Shown here one piece after another: positions 1-5,808 of a DNA stretch of 6,952 bases (position 1 is the stretch's first letter; every line of letters starts with the position of its first letter). The stretch is from NCBI GenBank assembly GCA_003520365.1, contig DOUW01000057.1, positions 1-6,952 of the forward strand, given 5' to 3'. A program made the position numbers and the translations under genes. The notes below the pieces were generated by a model, which was given only the letters and a program-made list of their open reading frames with translations, did not search any database and was not told the origin of the DNA. This DNA comes from Massilia sp. GTDB lineage: Bacteria; Pseudomonadota; Gammaproteobacteria; Burkholderiales; Burkholderiaceae_D.

Positions 1-1
1 C

Positions 2-148
2 GACGCCACCGCCAACGTCAGGAAGACCATCGCCGCGCGGCGCCTGAGCCCGTCCGAGATCGGGCACGCGATCGACCTGTCGCACAAGTGGCAGCTCAGC
101 CACCGCGAGGCGGGCCTGCGCCGGCCGGAGCGCCCGCTGACGGACTGA
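2..148 (+). CDS. 3' end of an unidentified protein gene (partial)
   Basis: This is the last 48 codons of a gene that begins before the window, ending in TGA at 146-148. All 48 sense codons end in G or C, which strongly supports this frame. The overlapping frame that continues into the peptidase gene lacks this bias. The visible tail is basic and helical-looking: it contains ARRLSPSEIGHAIDLSHKWQ and ends in a proline/arginine-rich stretch and LTD. A helix with alternating Leu/Ile and a terminal Trp resembles the ends of some Sel1- or TPR-repeat proteins, but that is a weak impression and I assign no function. It lies about 100 bases upstream of the peptidase start on the same strand. No hairpin terminator is evident between the two. 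Confidence 0.7.
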   Translation, partial: DATANVRKTIAARRLSPSEIGHAIDLSHKWQLSHREAGLRRPERPLTD

Positions 149-167
149 CGCCGGGCGCCGCCACAAG

Positions 168-197
168 GTCGCATCCTGCCGGGTTTCGCGTTATGAT
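168..197 (+). promoter_or_regulatory. Candidate sigma-70 promoter for the prolyl oligopeptidase gene
   Basis: TATGAT at 192-197 matches the -10 consensus at five of six positions. The best upstream hexamer, GTCGCA at 168-173 with an 18-base spacer, matches the -35 consensus at only three of six. It lies between the upstream stop codon and the peptidase start, giving a leader of about 45 bases. The call rests mainly on the -10 element. Read-through from the upstream gene is the alternative. Confidence 0.35.
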
Positions 198-234
198 GCC
201 CTCCGGCACATCCGCCTTCATGACACCACGTTTC

Positions 235-240
235 GAGAAG
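235..240 (+). promoter_or_regulatory. Ribosome binding site deciding the peptidase start
   Basis: GAGAAG at 235-240 is the only Shine-Dalgarno-like sequence near the signal-peptide methionines. It lies 9 bases before ATG 250, a good spacing, but only 3 bases before ATG 244. This favours 250 as the start. Confidence 0.5.
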
Positions 241-249
241 AATATGCAC

Positions 250-2376
250 ATGAGACACGCAACGCTCGCCGCAGCCCTGATGATGGCCTTCGGCGTCCAC
301 GCCGCCGATACCGCATCCTGCCCGGGCGGTCCGATGAAGTACCCGGTCACCCAGAAGGTCGACCAGGTCGACAACTACCACGGCACCACCATCGCCGATC
401 CTTACCGCTGGCTGGAAGACGCCAACAGCGCCGAGACCAAGCAATGGGTCGATGCCCAGAACGCGGTGACCCAGGCTTACCTGGGCCAGATCCCGCAGCG
501 CGAGGCGATCCGCCAGCGCCTGACCAAGCTGTGGAACTACGAGCGCTACTCGGTGCCCTCGAAAGAAGGCGGACGCTATTTCTACAGCCGCAACGACGGC
601 CTGCAGAACCAGTCCGTGCTGTACACGATGAAGAAGCTGGACGACCAGCCGCGCATGCTGCTCGATCCGAACACCCTGGCCGCCGACGGTACGGTGGCCC
701 TGGCCGGCGCGGAAGTGAGCCCGGACGGCAAGCTGCTCGCCTACGGCACCGCCGCCTCGGGTTCGGACTGGAACGAGTGGAAGGTGCGCGACATCGAGAC
801 CGGCAAGGACCTGGATGACCACCTGAAGTGGGTGAAGTTCTCGCAGACCGCCTGGACCAAGGATGGCAAGGGCTTCTTCTACAGCCGCTACGACGAGCCG
901 ACGGAAGCGACCAAGCTGGCCGCCGTCAACTACCACCAGAAGCTCTACTATCACAAGATCGGCACGCCGCAGAGCGCCGACACCCTGGTCTACGACCGCC
1001 CGGACGAGAAGGAATGGGGCTTCCGCGCCCAGACCACCGACGACGGCAAGTACCTCCTGATCACGGCGACCAAGGGCACCGCCCACAAGTACCGCATCTT
1101 CTACAAGGACCTGTCCAGGCCGGATTCGAAGGTCGTGCCGCTGATCGACAATTTCGACGCCGCCTACGACTTCATCGACAACGTCGGCGACGTGTTCTAC
1201 TTCAGTACCGACCGCAAGGCCCCGCGCCAGCGCATCGTCGCCATCGACGTGCGCAAGCCGGCCGAAAGCCAGTGGAAGGAAATCATTCCGGAAACGGCCG
1301 AGACGCTCAATGGCGCCCACATCATCGGCGACCGGATCATCACCGAATACCTGAAGGATGCACGCAGCGTCGTGCGCGTCAGCGACCTCAAGGGCAAGCT
1401 GGTGCGCGAGATCGCGCTGCCGGGCATCGGTTCGGTCTCGGGCTTCACCGGCAAGCGCGGCGACACGGAGACCTTCTTCTCGTTCACCGGCTTCACCACC
1501 CCGACGACCATCTACCGTCTCGACATGAAGAGCGGCACAACCAGCGTGTTCCGCCAGCCGAAGGTCGACTTCGACCCGAACGCCTATGAAACCCGCCAGC
1601 AGTTCTTCACCAGCCGCGACGGCACCAAGGTGCCGATGTTCATCGTGTCGAAGAAGGGCCTGAAACTCGACGGCAACAACCCGACCTACCTCTACGGCTA
1701 CGGCGGCTTCAACATCTCGATGCTGCCTGCCTTCTCGCCGGCGAACCTGGCGTGGATGGAAATGGGCGGCGTCTACGTCGTGGCCAATCTGCGCGGCGGC
1801 GGCGAGTACGGCGAATCCTGGCACCAGGGCGGCACCAAGCTGCAGAAGCAGAACGTGTTCGACGACTTCATCGGCGCCGCCGAGTGGCTGGTCGCGAACA
1901 AGGTAACCCAGCCGTCGAAGCTGGCGATCGGCGGCGGCAGCAACGGCGGCCTGCTGGTCGGCGCGGCGATGACCCAGCGCCCGGACTTGTTCGGCGCCGC
2001 GATCCCGATGGTCGGCGTGCTCGACATGCTGCGCTTCCACAAGTTCACCATCGGCTGGGCCTGGACCTCGGACTACGGCTCGTCGGAGAACCCGGACGAG
2101 TTCAAGGCCCTGGTCAAGTACTCGCCGCTGCATAACCTGAAGCCGGGGACAAGCTATCCGGCGACCATGGTCACCACCGCCGACCACGACGACCGCGTGG
2201 TGCCGGCCCACAGCTTCAAGTTCGCCGCCGCCGCACAGGCGGCCCAGGCCGGCTGCAACCCGATGATCATCCGCATCGACACCAAGGCCGGGCACGGCGC
2301 GGGCAAGCCGACCGCCAAGCAGATCGAGGAAGTGGCGGATCGCTGGGGCTTCCTGAGCAAGGCGCTGAAGATGTAA
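250..2376 (+). CDS. Secreted prolyl oligopeptidase (peptidase family S9A)
   Basis: A serine peptidase of 708 residues that cleaves short peptides after proline. From ATG 250 it opens with a typical Sec signal ([18 protein letters not shown], cleavage probably after VHA), so it likely acts in the periplasm or outside the cell. The mature N-terminus carries the S9A-type stretch [15 protein letters not shown]. The middle (about residues 90-430) should be the seven-bladed propeller, and the C-terminal third is the alpha/beta hydrolase domain. The catalytic Ser564 sits in GGGSNGG, Asp647 in ADHDDRV and His682 in KAGHGAG. Arg649 and Trp605 (GWAWTSDYG) match the substrate-binding Arg643 and Trp595 of pig prolyl oligopeptidase. 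The length fits the family. The frame stays open upstream to the window edge, but that part overlaps another gene and would bury the signal peptide. ATG 244 is an alternative start adding two residues. A strong terminator follows, so it is probably monocistronic or the end of its unit. The family call is very secure; the physiological substrate is unknown. Confidence 0.95.
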   Translation: MRHATLAAALMMAFGVHAADTASCPGGPMKYPVTQKVDQVDNYHGTTIADPYRWLEDANSAETKQWVDAQNAVTQAYLGQIPQREAIRQRLTKLWNYERYSVPSKEGGRYFYSRNDGLQNQSVLYTMKKLDDQPRMLLDPNTLAADGTVALAGAEVSPDGKLLAYGTAASGSDWNEWKVRDIETGKDLDDHLKWVKFSQTAWTKDGKGFFYSRYDEPTEATKLAAVNYHQKLYYHKIGTPQSADTLVYDRPDEKEWGFRAQTTDDGKYLLITATKGTAHKYRIFYKDLSRPDSKVVPLIDNFDAAYDFIDNVGDVFYFSTDRKAPRQRIVAIDVRKPAESQWKEIIPETAETLNGAHIIGDRIITEYLKDARSVVRVSDLKGKLVREIALPGIGSVSGFTGKRGDTETFFSFTGFTTPTTIYRLDMKSGTTSVFRQPKVDFDPNAYETRQQFFTSRDGTKVPMFIVSKKGLKLDGNNPTYLYGYGGFNISMLPAFSPANLAWMEMGGVYVVANLRGGGEYGESWHQGGTKLQKQNVFDDFIGAAEWLVANKVTQPSKLAIGGGSNGGLLVGAAMTQRPDLFGAAIPMVGVLDMLRFHKFTIGWAWTSDYGSSENPDEFKALVKYSPLHNLKPGTSYPATMVTTADHDDRVVPAHSFKFAAAAQAAQAGCNPMIIRIDTKAGHGAGKPTAKQIEEVADRWGFLSKALKM

Positions 2377-2424
2377 TCGGCGATGAATCGGGCGGCGCGA
2401 CGGCCGCCTGATCCGCAAAAGAGG

Positions 2425-2472
2425 TCGGGCCAGCGAATCGGGAGATTCGGCTGGCCCGATTTTTTGTTTTTT
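2425..2472 (+). terminator. Intrinsic terminator after the prolyl oligopeptidase gene
   Basis: The left arm TCGGGCCAGCGAATC (2425-2439) pairs with 2444-2459 around a GGGA loop. This gives 15 base pairs with one bulged G. It is followed by six T (2460-2465), G, then six more T (2467-2472). It starts 48 bases after the stop codon and is a textbook rho-independent terminator for plus-strand transcription. Confidence 0.93.
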
Positions 2473-2522
2473 ACAGCAGCGGAGGCGGCGCCGTGAGCGT
2501 GGGGCAGATCACGAGCACGACA

Positions 2523-2547
2523 GCGTGGACACAGGTGTCCACCCTAC
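2523..2547 (-). repeat. REP-like palindromic repeat, copy 1 (inverted)
   Basis: On the minus strand these 25 bases are identical to the start of copy 3 (2660-2684): a GTAGGGT lead followed by the palindrome GGACACCTGTGTCC and ACGC. Similarity decays beyond this core. Because it is inverted relative to copy 3, the two could pair as a long hairpin enclosing 112 bases that include copy 2. Confidence 0.85.
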
Positions 2548-2580
2548 CGACTGCGTTTCTTCGTTAGTCGTCGCAAGGGC

Positions 2581-2613
2581 GTAGGGCGGGTACTTGTACC
2601 CACGCGGTACGGC
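2581..2613 (+). repeat. REP-like palindromic repeat, copy 2
   Basis: A 33-base unit that aligns without gaps to copy 3, with 27 of 33 positions identical. Its palindrome is GGGTACTTGTACCC, flanked by GTAGGGC on the left and ACGCGGTACGGC on the right. Four of the six differences from copy 3 form two paired changes that keep the palindrome intact. Confidence 0.85.
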
Positions 2614-2659
2614 CGACGAAGTTCTCGGTTCCGGTTCCATTGTTGGCGTTCGGCGTGGC

Positions 2660-2692
2660 GTAGGGTGGACACCTGTGTCCACGCGGTACGGC
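2660..2692 (+). repeat. REP-like palindromic repeat, copy 3
   Basis: A 33-base unit with the palindrome GTGGACACCTGTGTCCAC (eight-base arms, two-base centre) and the same ACGCGGTACGGC right flank as copy 2. Its first 25 bases exactly match copy 1 on the other strand. Short GTAGGGTGG...CCACGCGG palindromes of this style are, from memory, common between genes in Oxalobacteraceae genomes. Confidence 0.87.
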
Positions 2693-2717
2693 GGTCGTGC
2701 TGTGGTGGTTCCTATAA

Positions 2718-2745
2718 ACATTTGTTATCAGGTGAAAACAAATGT
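2718..2745. repeat. AT-rich inverted repeat with 9-base perfect arms
   Basis: ACATTTGTT (2718-2726) and AACAAATGT (2737-2745) are exact inverted repeats around a 10-base centre. The low GC makes it a poor stand-alone terminator, although on the minus strand it is followed by TTTA. It could be a protein-binding site or a second, weaker 3'-end structure for the regulator transcript. Confidence 0.6.
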
Positions 2746-2751
2746 CGGATC

Positions 2752-2780
2752 AAAAAAGAGCAGCCTCGACCGACGGCTAC
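2752..2780 (-). terminator. Intrinsic terminator of the XRE-cupin gene, overlapping its stop codon
   Basis: Read on the minus strand, GTAGCC (2780-2775) pairs with GGCTGC (2765-2760), including one T-G wobble, around a 9-base loop. TCTTTTTT (2759-2752) follows. The TAG stop codon (2779-2777) lies inside the left arm. The stem is short but GC-rich and the T tract is good. Confidence 0.65.
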
Positions 2781-3355
2781 CGATGCACCACCACCAGCAG
2801 CGCCTTCGCCTCGGTCTTCCCCACATTCCGGATCACATGATCCTGGTCCGCCGGATAGCGGGCCGTCCCACCCGCCTTGACCTTGCGTTTCGACGTCCCG
2901 ACCTCGATCTCGAGCGAGCCGTTGAGCACCGTCATGTGCTCCTTGGTCCCCGGATCGTGGGCCTGCGAGGCCAACGCGCCGCCCGGCGCCAGGGTCAGCT
3001 CGTACCATTCGTACTGGCCGGCCAGCTCCATCGGCCCCAGGATGCGCAGGGTGTAGCCGGCGTGGGCGCCGGGCAGGGTCGGGGTCTCGTGGGCGTCGAG
3101 CACGCGGATCGCCTCGACTTCGCGCGTTTCCGACGCCAGCAGCTCGCCGATCTGCACGCCCAGGGCGTTCGCCAGACGCCAGGTGATGGCGATGGTAGGA
3201 TTGGCCTTTTCGCGCTCGATCTGGGACAGCATCGACTTCGATACCCCCGCGATGCGCGACAGGTCTTCCAGCGTCAGGCCGCGCGCCAGGCGCAGGCGCT
3301 GCAGGGTGGCGCCGACTTCCGGCGGGGCGTTATTGGTCGTGACCACGGTTTTCAT
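2777..3355 (-). CDS. XRE-family transcriptional regulator with C-terminal cupin domain
   Basis: A 192-residue DNA-binding protein of the HTH-cupin type. Residues about 14-73 form the XRE helix-turn-helix: LQRLRLARGLTLEDLSRIAG, then VSKSMLSQIEREKANPTI, where SKSMLSQIE is the typical recognition-helix region. Residues about 118-191 form a small cupin barrel that usually binds a small ligand or metal. Candidate ligand residues are His133, Glu139, His140 and His173 (YPADQDHVIRN). The first cupin motif is not the full HxH form (HDPGTKEH), so metal binding is uncertain. It is transcribed divergently from kbl-tdh-sdaA with 208 bases between the start codons. This context suggests it controls that threonine operon and itself. 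I recall regulators of this type beside kbl-tdh in other proteobacteria, but the effector is not known to me. The ATG at 3355 has no strong Shine-Dalgarno sequence. Confidence 0.93.
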   Translation of the reverse strand: MKTVVTTNNAPPEVGATLQRLRLARGLTLEDLSRIAGVSKSMLSQIEREKANPTIAITWRLANALGVQIGELLASETREVEAIRVLDAHETPTLPGAHAGYTLRILGPMELAGQYEWYELTLAPGGALASQAHDPGTKEHMTVLNGSLEIEVGTSKRKVKAGGTARYPADQDHVIRNVGKTEAKALLVVVHR

Positions 3356-3393
3356 CTCGACAGGCAGCTCTATTAATTGACGGACCGCCCGAC

Positions 3394-3415
3394 CTTGCCA
3401 AGTCAGCTTGCTAAG
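3394..3415. repeat. Tandem 9-base repeat CTTGCYAAG, possible regulator site
   Basis: CTTGCCAAG (3394-3402) and CTTGCTAAG (3407-3415) repeat with a 13-base period and one mismatch. The first is itself a palindrome (CTTG-C-CAAG). A related inverted copy, TGGCAAGG at 3474-3481, lies on the far side of the promoter candidates. The position within a divergent regulator/operon region makes a binding-site role plausible but unproven. Confidence 0.4.
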
Positions 3416-3446
3416 TTCAACAGGTCGGCGTAATATTCATTATATT
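3408..3446 (+). promoter_or_regulatory. Candidate promoters for the kbl-tdh-sdaA operon
   Basis: Two overlapping sigma-70-like arrangements are visible. TTGCTA (3408-3413) with a 17-base spacer precedes TAATAT (3431-3436). TCAACA (3417-3422) with an 18-base spacer precedes TATATT (3441-3446), which matches the -10 consensus at five of six positions. Either gives a leader of roughly 110-120 bases before kbl. Both -35 elements match only four of six, as expected for a regulated promoter. Confidence 0.45.
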
Positions 3447-3450
3447 GAAT
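3435..3450. promoter_or_regulatory. Near-palindromic candidate operator overlapping both -10 elements
   Basis: ATTCATTATATTGAAT is a 16-base palindrome with a single non-complementary base pair (positions 6 and 11). It covers the better plus-strand -10 (TATATT, 3441-3446) and the minus-strand -10 (3439-3444). A dimeric XRE regulator bound here would block both directions. The AT-rich form resembles operators of HTH-cupin regulators such as PuuR in general style only. Confidence 0.45.
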
Positions 3451-3468
3451 TTCAGTTCGAAATACCGA
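3439..3468 (-). promoter_or_regulatory. Candidate promoter for the XRE-cupin gene
   Basis: On the minus strand 3444-3439 reads TATAAT, a perfect -10 hexamer. The best upstream element is TCGGTA (3468-3463) with an 18-base spacer, matching only three of six -35 positions. The predicted leader is about 75 bases. A weak -35 fits a regulator expressed at low level. Confidence 0.45.
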
Positions 3469-3552
3469 AAACGTGGCAAGGCAGCGAATCGGTACGACGA
3501 GCGGTCAACGGTACAGCATAGTCCAACAGCCGGTCAAGCCGGCATCACCGAC

Positions 3553-3557
3553 AGGGA
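3553..3557 (+). promoter_or_regulatory. Ribosome binding site of kbl
   Basis: AGGGA lies 6 bases before ATG 3564 and fixes the kbl start. A small hairpin (GCCGG 3529-3533 with CCGGC 3539-3543, 5-base loop) lies about 10 bases upstream and leaves the site free. Confidence 0.7.
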
Positions 3558-3563
3558 AATGAC

Positions 3564-4778
3564 ATGAGCGAACAAGGGAAGAACGCGTTTTACACCGGCC
3601 TGCAGCAGAACCTCGCCACGCTGCGCGACCAGGGCCTGTTCAAACCCGAGCGCGTGCTGGCGTCGCGCCAGGGCGCCGAAGTCGTGGCCGACGACGGCCG
3701 CACCCTGATCAACATGTGCGCGAATAACTACCTGGGCCTGTCGGGCGACCTCGATACGCAAAAGGCGGCCGAAGCCGCGCTGGCGCAATACGGCTACGGC
3801 CTGTCGTCGGTTCGCTTCATCTGCGGCACCCAGACCGTGCACAAGGAATTGGAGCAGGCCCTGTCGAAGTTCCTGGGTACCGAGGACACCATCCTGTACG
3901 CGGCCGCGTTCGACGCCAACGGCGGCGTGTTCGAGCCGCTGTTCGACGAGAACGACGCCATCATCTCGGACGCGCTGAACCACGCCTCGCTCATCGACGG
4001 CATCCGCCTGTGCAAGGCCGCGCGCTACCGCTACGCCAACAACGACATGGCCGACCTCGAGAAGCAGCTGATCGCCGCCACTGAGGCCGGCAAGCGTCAT
4101 AAAGTGATCGTCACCGACGGCGTGTTCTCGATGGACGGCACCATCGCCCAGCTCGACAAGATCGTGGAGCTGGCCGAAAAATACGGCGCCCTGACCCTGG
4201 TCGACGAATCGCATGCCTCCGGCTTCATGGGCGCGACCGGGCGCGGCACCCACGAGCACTGCGGCGTGCTGGGCAAGATCGACATCATCACCGGCACCCT
4301 GGGCAAGGCCCTGGGCGGCGCGATGGGCGGCTTCACTTCCGGTCGCAAGGAGGTCATCGAGACCCTGCGCCAGAAGTCGCGGCCTTACCTGTTCTCGAAC
4401 ACCCTGGCGCCGATGATCGCCGGTGCCTCGCTGTCGGTGCTGGAGCGCATCAGCAAGTCGACCGAGCTGCGCGACCGCCTGATGGAAAACACCGCCTACT
4501 TCCGCAGCGAGATCGAGCGCATCGGCTTCACCATCAAGCCGGGCACCCACCCGGTGGTGCCGGTGATGCTGTTCGACGCGCCGGTGGCGCAAAAATTTGC
4601 GGCGCGCATGTTCGAACTGGGCGTGCTGCTGTCGGGCTTCTTCTACCCGGTGGTGCCGATGGGCCAGGCGCGCGTGCGCGTCCAGCTCTCCGCCGCGCAC
4701 ACCCGCGAACAGCTCGACAAGGTGCTGGCCGCCTTCGAACAGGCCGGCCGCGAACTGGGCATCCTCAAGAATAACTAA
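3564..4778 (+). CDS. kbl: 2-amino-3-ketobutyrate CoA ligase (glycine C-acetyltransferase)
   Basis: A PLP-dependent enzyme of the alpha-oxoamine synthase family. It cleaves 2-amino-3-ketobutyrate with CoA to glycine and acetyl-CoA in the cytoplasm, the second step of threonine degradation through Tdh. The protein has 404 residues, close to the E. coli enzyme (398). Lys248 in TGTLGKALGGAMGG is the PLP Schiff-base lysine (Lys244 in E. coli). His140 in LNHASLIDG should stack on the cofactor. Asp214 and His217 in VDESHASGF contact the pyridine nitrogen and hydroxyl. The N-terminal NMCANNYLGLSG motif and the GYGLSSVRFICGTQ stretch are also family hallmarks. E. coli has DDSHA where this protein has DESHA; the essential Asp is kept. 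It is the first gene of the operon, with tdh 26 bases downstream. Related enzymes (8-amino-7-oxononanoate synthase, 5-aminolevulinate synthase) are less likely given the adjacent tdh and the close motif match. Confidence 0.97.
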   Translation: MSEQGKNAFYTGLQQNLATLRDQGLFKPERVLASRQGAEVVADDGRTLINMCANNYLGLSGDLDTQKAAEAALAQYGYGLSSVRFICGTQTVHKELEQALSKFLGTEDTILYAAAFDANGGVFEPLFDENDAIISDALNHASLIDGIRLCKAARYRYANNDMADLEKQLIAATEAGKRHKVIVTDGVFSMDGTIAQLDKIVELAEKYGALTLVDESHASGFMGATGRGTHEHCGVLGKIDIITGTLGKALGGAMGGFTSGRKEVIETLRQKSRPYLFSNTLAPMIAGASLSVLERISKSTELRDRLMENTAYFRSEIERIGFTIKPGTHPVVPVMLFDAPVAQKFAARMFELGVLLSGFFYPVVPMGQARVRVQLSAAHTREQLDKVLAAFEQAGRELGILKNN

Positions 4779-4804
4779 TCACCGGCTTCAAGGAACAAGA
4801 GTAC

Positions 4805-5761
4805 ATGGAACGCATTCTCATCATCGGCGCCAACGGCCAGATCGGCAGCGAACTGGTCACCGCACTGGCGGAAAAACATGGCGTCGATAACGTCCTCGCC
4901 ACCGACATCGGCAGCAACAACGTCTACGGCGCCGCGCGCTACGCCCAGCTCGACGTGCTGGACAAGGAACGCCTGGCGGCCGTCGTCGCCGACGAAGGCG
5001 TGACCCAGGTCTACCAGCTGGCGGCGCTGCTGTCGGCCACCGGCGAAAAGGCGCCTTTGAGGGCCTGGACCCTGAACATGGACGGCCTGCTGAACATCCT
5101 GGAAGTCGCCCGCGAGCGCGGGGAAGCCGGCAAACCGCTGAAGGTGTTCTGGCCGTCGTCGATCGCCGCCTTCGGCCCGAACACCCCGGCCGAGAACACC
5201 GCCCAGTACACGATCATGGACCCGACCACGATCTACGGCATCAGTAAACTCGCCGGCGAGCGCCTGTGCGAGTACTACCACGCCAAGTACGGCGTGGACG
5301 TGCGCTCGATCCGCTACCCGGGCATCATCAGCTACAAGTCGCCACCGGGCGGCGGCACCACCGACTACGCGATCGCGATCTTCCACTCGGCCCTCAAGGG
5401 CGAAACCTACGAGTGCTTCCTCGGACCGGAAACCACGCTGCCGATGATCTACATGCCGGATGCGATCCGCGCTACCATCGAGCTGATGGAGGCCCCGGCC
5501 GAGAAAGTGGCGATCCGCTCCTCGTACAACGTCGCCGGCGTCTCGTTCAACCCGCGCGAACTGGCCGCCGCGATCAAGCAGGCCGTGCCGGCATTCGAGA
5601 TCGCCTACAAGCCGGACAGCCGCCAGGCGATCGCCGACACCTGGCCGAAGAGCCTGGACGACAGTTGTGCCACGAGCGATTGGGGTTGGAAGGCCGAGAT
5701 CGGGATCGAGGAAATGGTCGCCAGCATGCTCGAGAACATCGACGTCGGCGCCACCGCCTGA
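4805..5761 (+). CDS. tdh: L-threonine 3-dehydrogenase, SDR (epimerase-like) type
   Basis: An NAD-dependent enzyme that oxidises L-threonine to 2-amino-3-ketobutyrate, the substrate of Kbl. The 318-residue protein is an extended short-chain dehydrogenase, not the zinc-dependent alcohol-dehydrogenase type found in E. coli. Residues 8-14 (GANGQIG) are the Rossmann loop, and Asp34 after the second strand suggests a preference for NAD over NADP. Ser118/Ser119 (WPSSIAAFGP), Tyr144 and Lys148 (TIYGISK) supply the catalytic triad. The SPPGGGTTDYAIAIFHSALK and FLGPETTLPMIYMPDA stretches match the SDR-type threonine dehydrogenases known from Cupriavidus, Flavobacterium and archaea. An annotation as generic NAD-dependent epimerase is possible, but adjacency to kbl makes the threonine role convincing. 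The gap from the kbl stop is 26 bases. AAGGA (4790-4794) lies 10 bases before ATG 4805. Confidence 0.94.
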   Translation: MERILIIGANGQIGSELVTALAEKHGVDNVLATDIGSNNVYGAARYAQLDVLDKERLAAVVADEGVTQVYQLAALLSATGEKAPLRAWTLNMDGLLNILEVARERGEAGKPLKVFWPSSIAAFGPNTPAENTAQYTIMDPTTIYGISKLAGERLCEYYHAKYGVDVRSIRYPGIISYKSPPGGGTTDYAIAIFHSALKGETYECFLGPETTLPMIYMPDAIRATIELMEAPAEKVAIRSSYNVAGVSFNPRELAAAIKQAVPAFEIAYKPDSRQAIADTWPKSLDDSCATSDWGWKAEIGIEEMVASMLENIDVGATA

Positions 5762-5808
5762 ATCCACGATACACACAATAATAAAAAAGAACATAGCGAG
5801 ACAAACAG

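Larger units (their letters stand above)
2473..2776. other. Non-coding intergenic region with repeats
   Basis: No credible gene lies between the peptidase terminator and the stop of the minus-strand regulator gene. Open frames here and across the regulator are shadows without a plausible protein. The region holds three REP-like palindromes (2523-2692), an AT-rich inverted repeat (2718-2745) and the regulator gene's terminator (2752-2780). The part around 2711-2757 is noticeably more AT-rich than the rest of the window. Confidence 0.75.

Noticed and set aside
250..330. Possible lipoprotein signal at the peptidase N-terminus (TASC)
   Set aside because: The residue at -3 is Thr, not Leu or similar, and the Cys lies several residues beyond the hydrophobic core. 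A type I signal with cleavage after VHA fits better.
2523..2692. Three repeats considered as a small CRISPR array
   Set aside because: The units are palindromic, one is inverted, they differ at several positions, and the spacers differ in length (33 and 46 bases). No cas gene is nearby.
2594..3376. Plus-strand open frame of 260 codons running through the repeats and opposite the regulator
   Set aside because: Its start lies inside REP-like repeats and the rest is antisense to a clear XRE-cupin gene. The translation has no domain.
3491..3537. Short direct repeats GGTAC and CGGTCAA in the kbl leader
   Set aside because: They are only 5 and 7 bases long with irregular spacing, which is within chance expectation.
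3447..3563. kbl leader considered as a glycine riboswitch or threonine attenuator
   Set aside because: I see no tandem aptamer-like structure, no leader peptide rich in Thr codons and no terminator hairpin. Only a 5-bp hairpin at 3529-3543 is present.
3534..4700. Long open frame on the minus strand opposite kbl (388 codons)
   Set aside because: It mirrors kbl codons in GC-rich DNA. The translation is rich in Ala, Arg, Gly, His and Val with no recognisable domain, while kbl on the plus strand is certain.
5762..5808. A-rich gap between tdh and sdaA considered as a terminator or separate promoter
   Set aside because: No GC-rich hairpin precedes a T tract, and no convincing -35/-10 pair is visible in the 47 bases. 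It looks like an unstructured ribosome-entry spacer.
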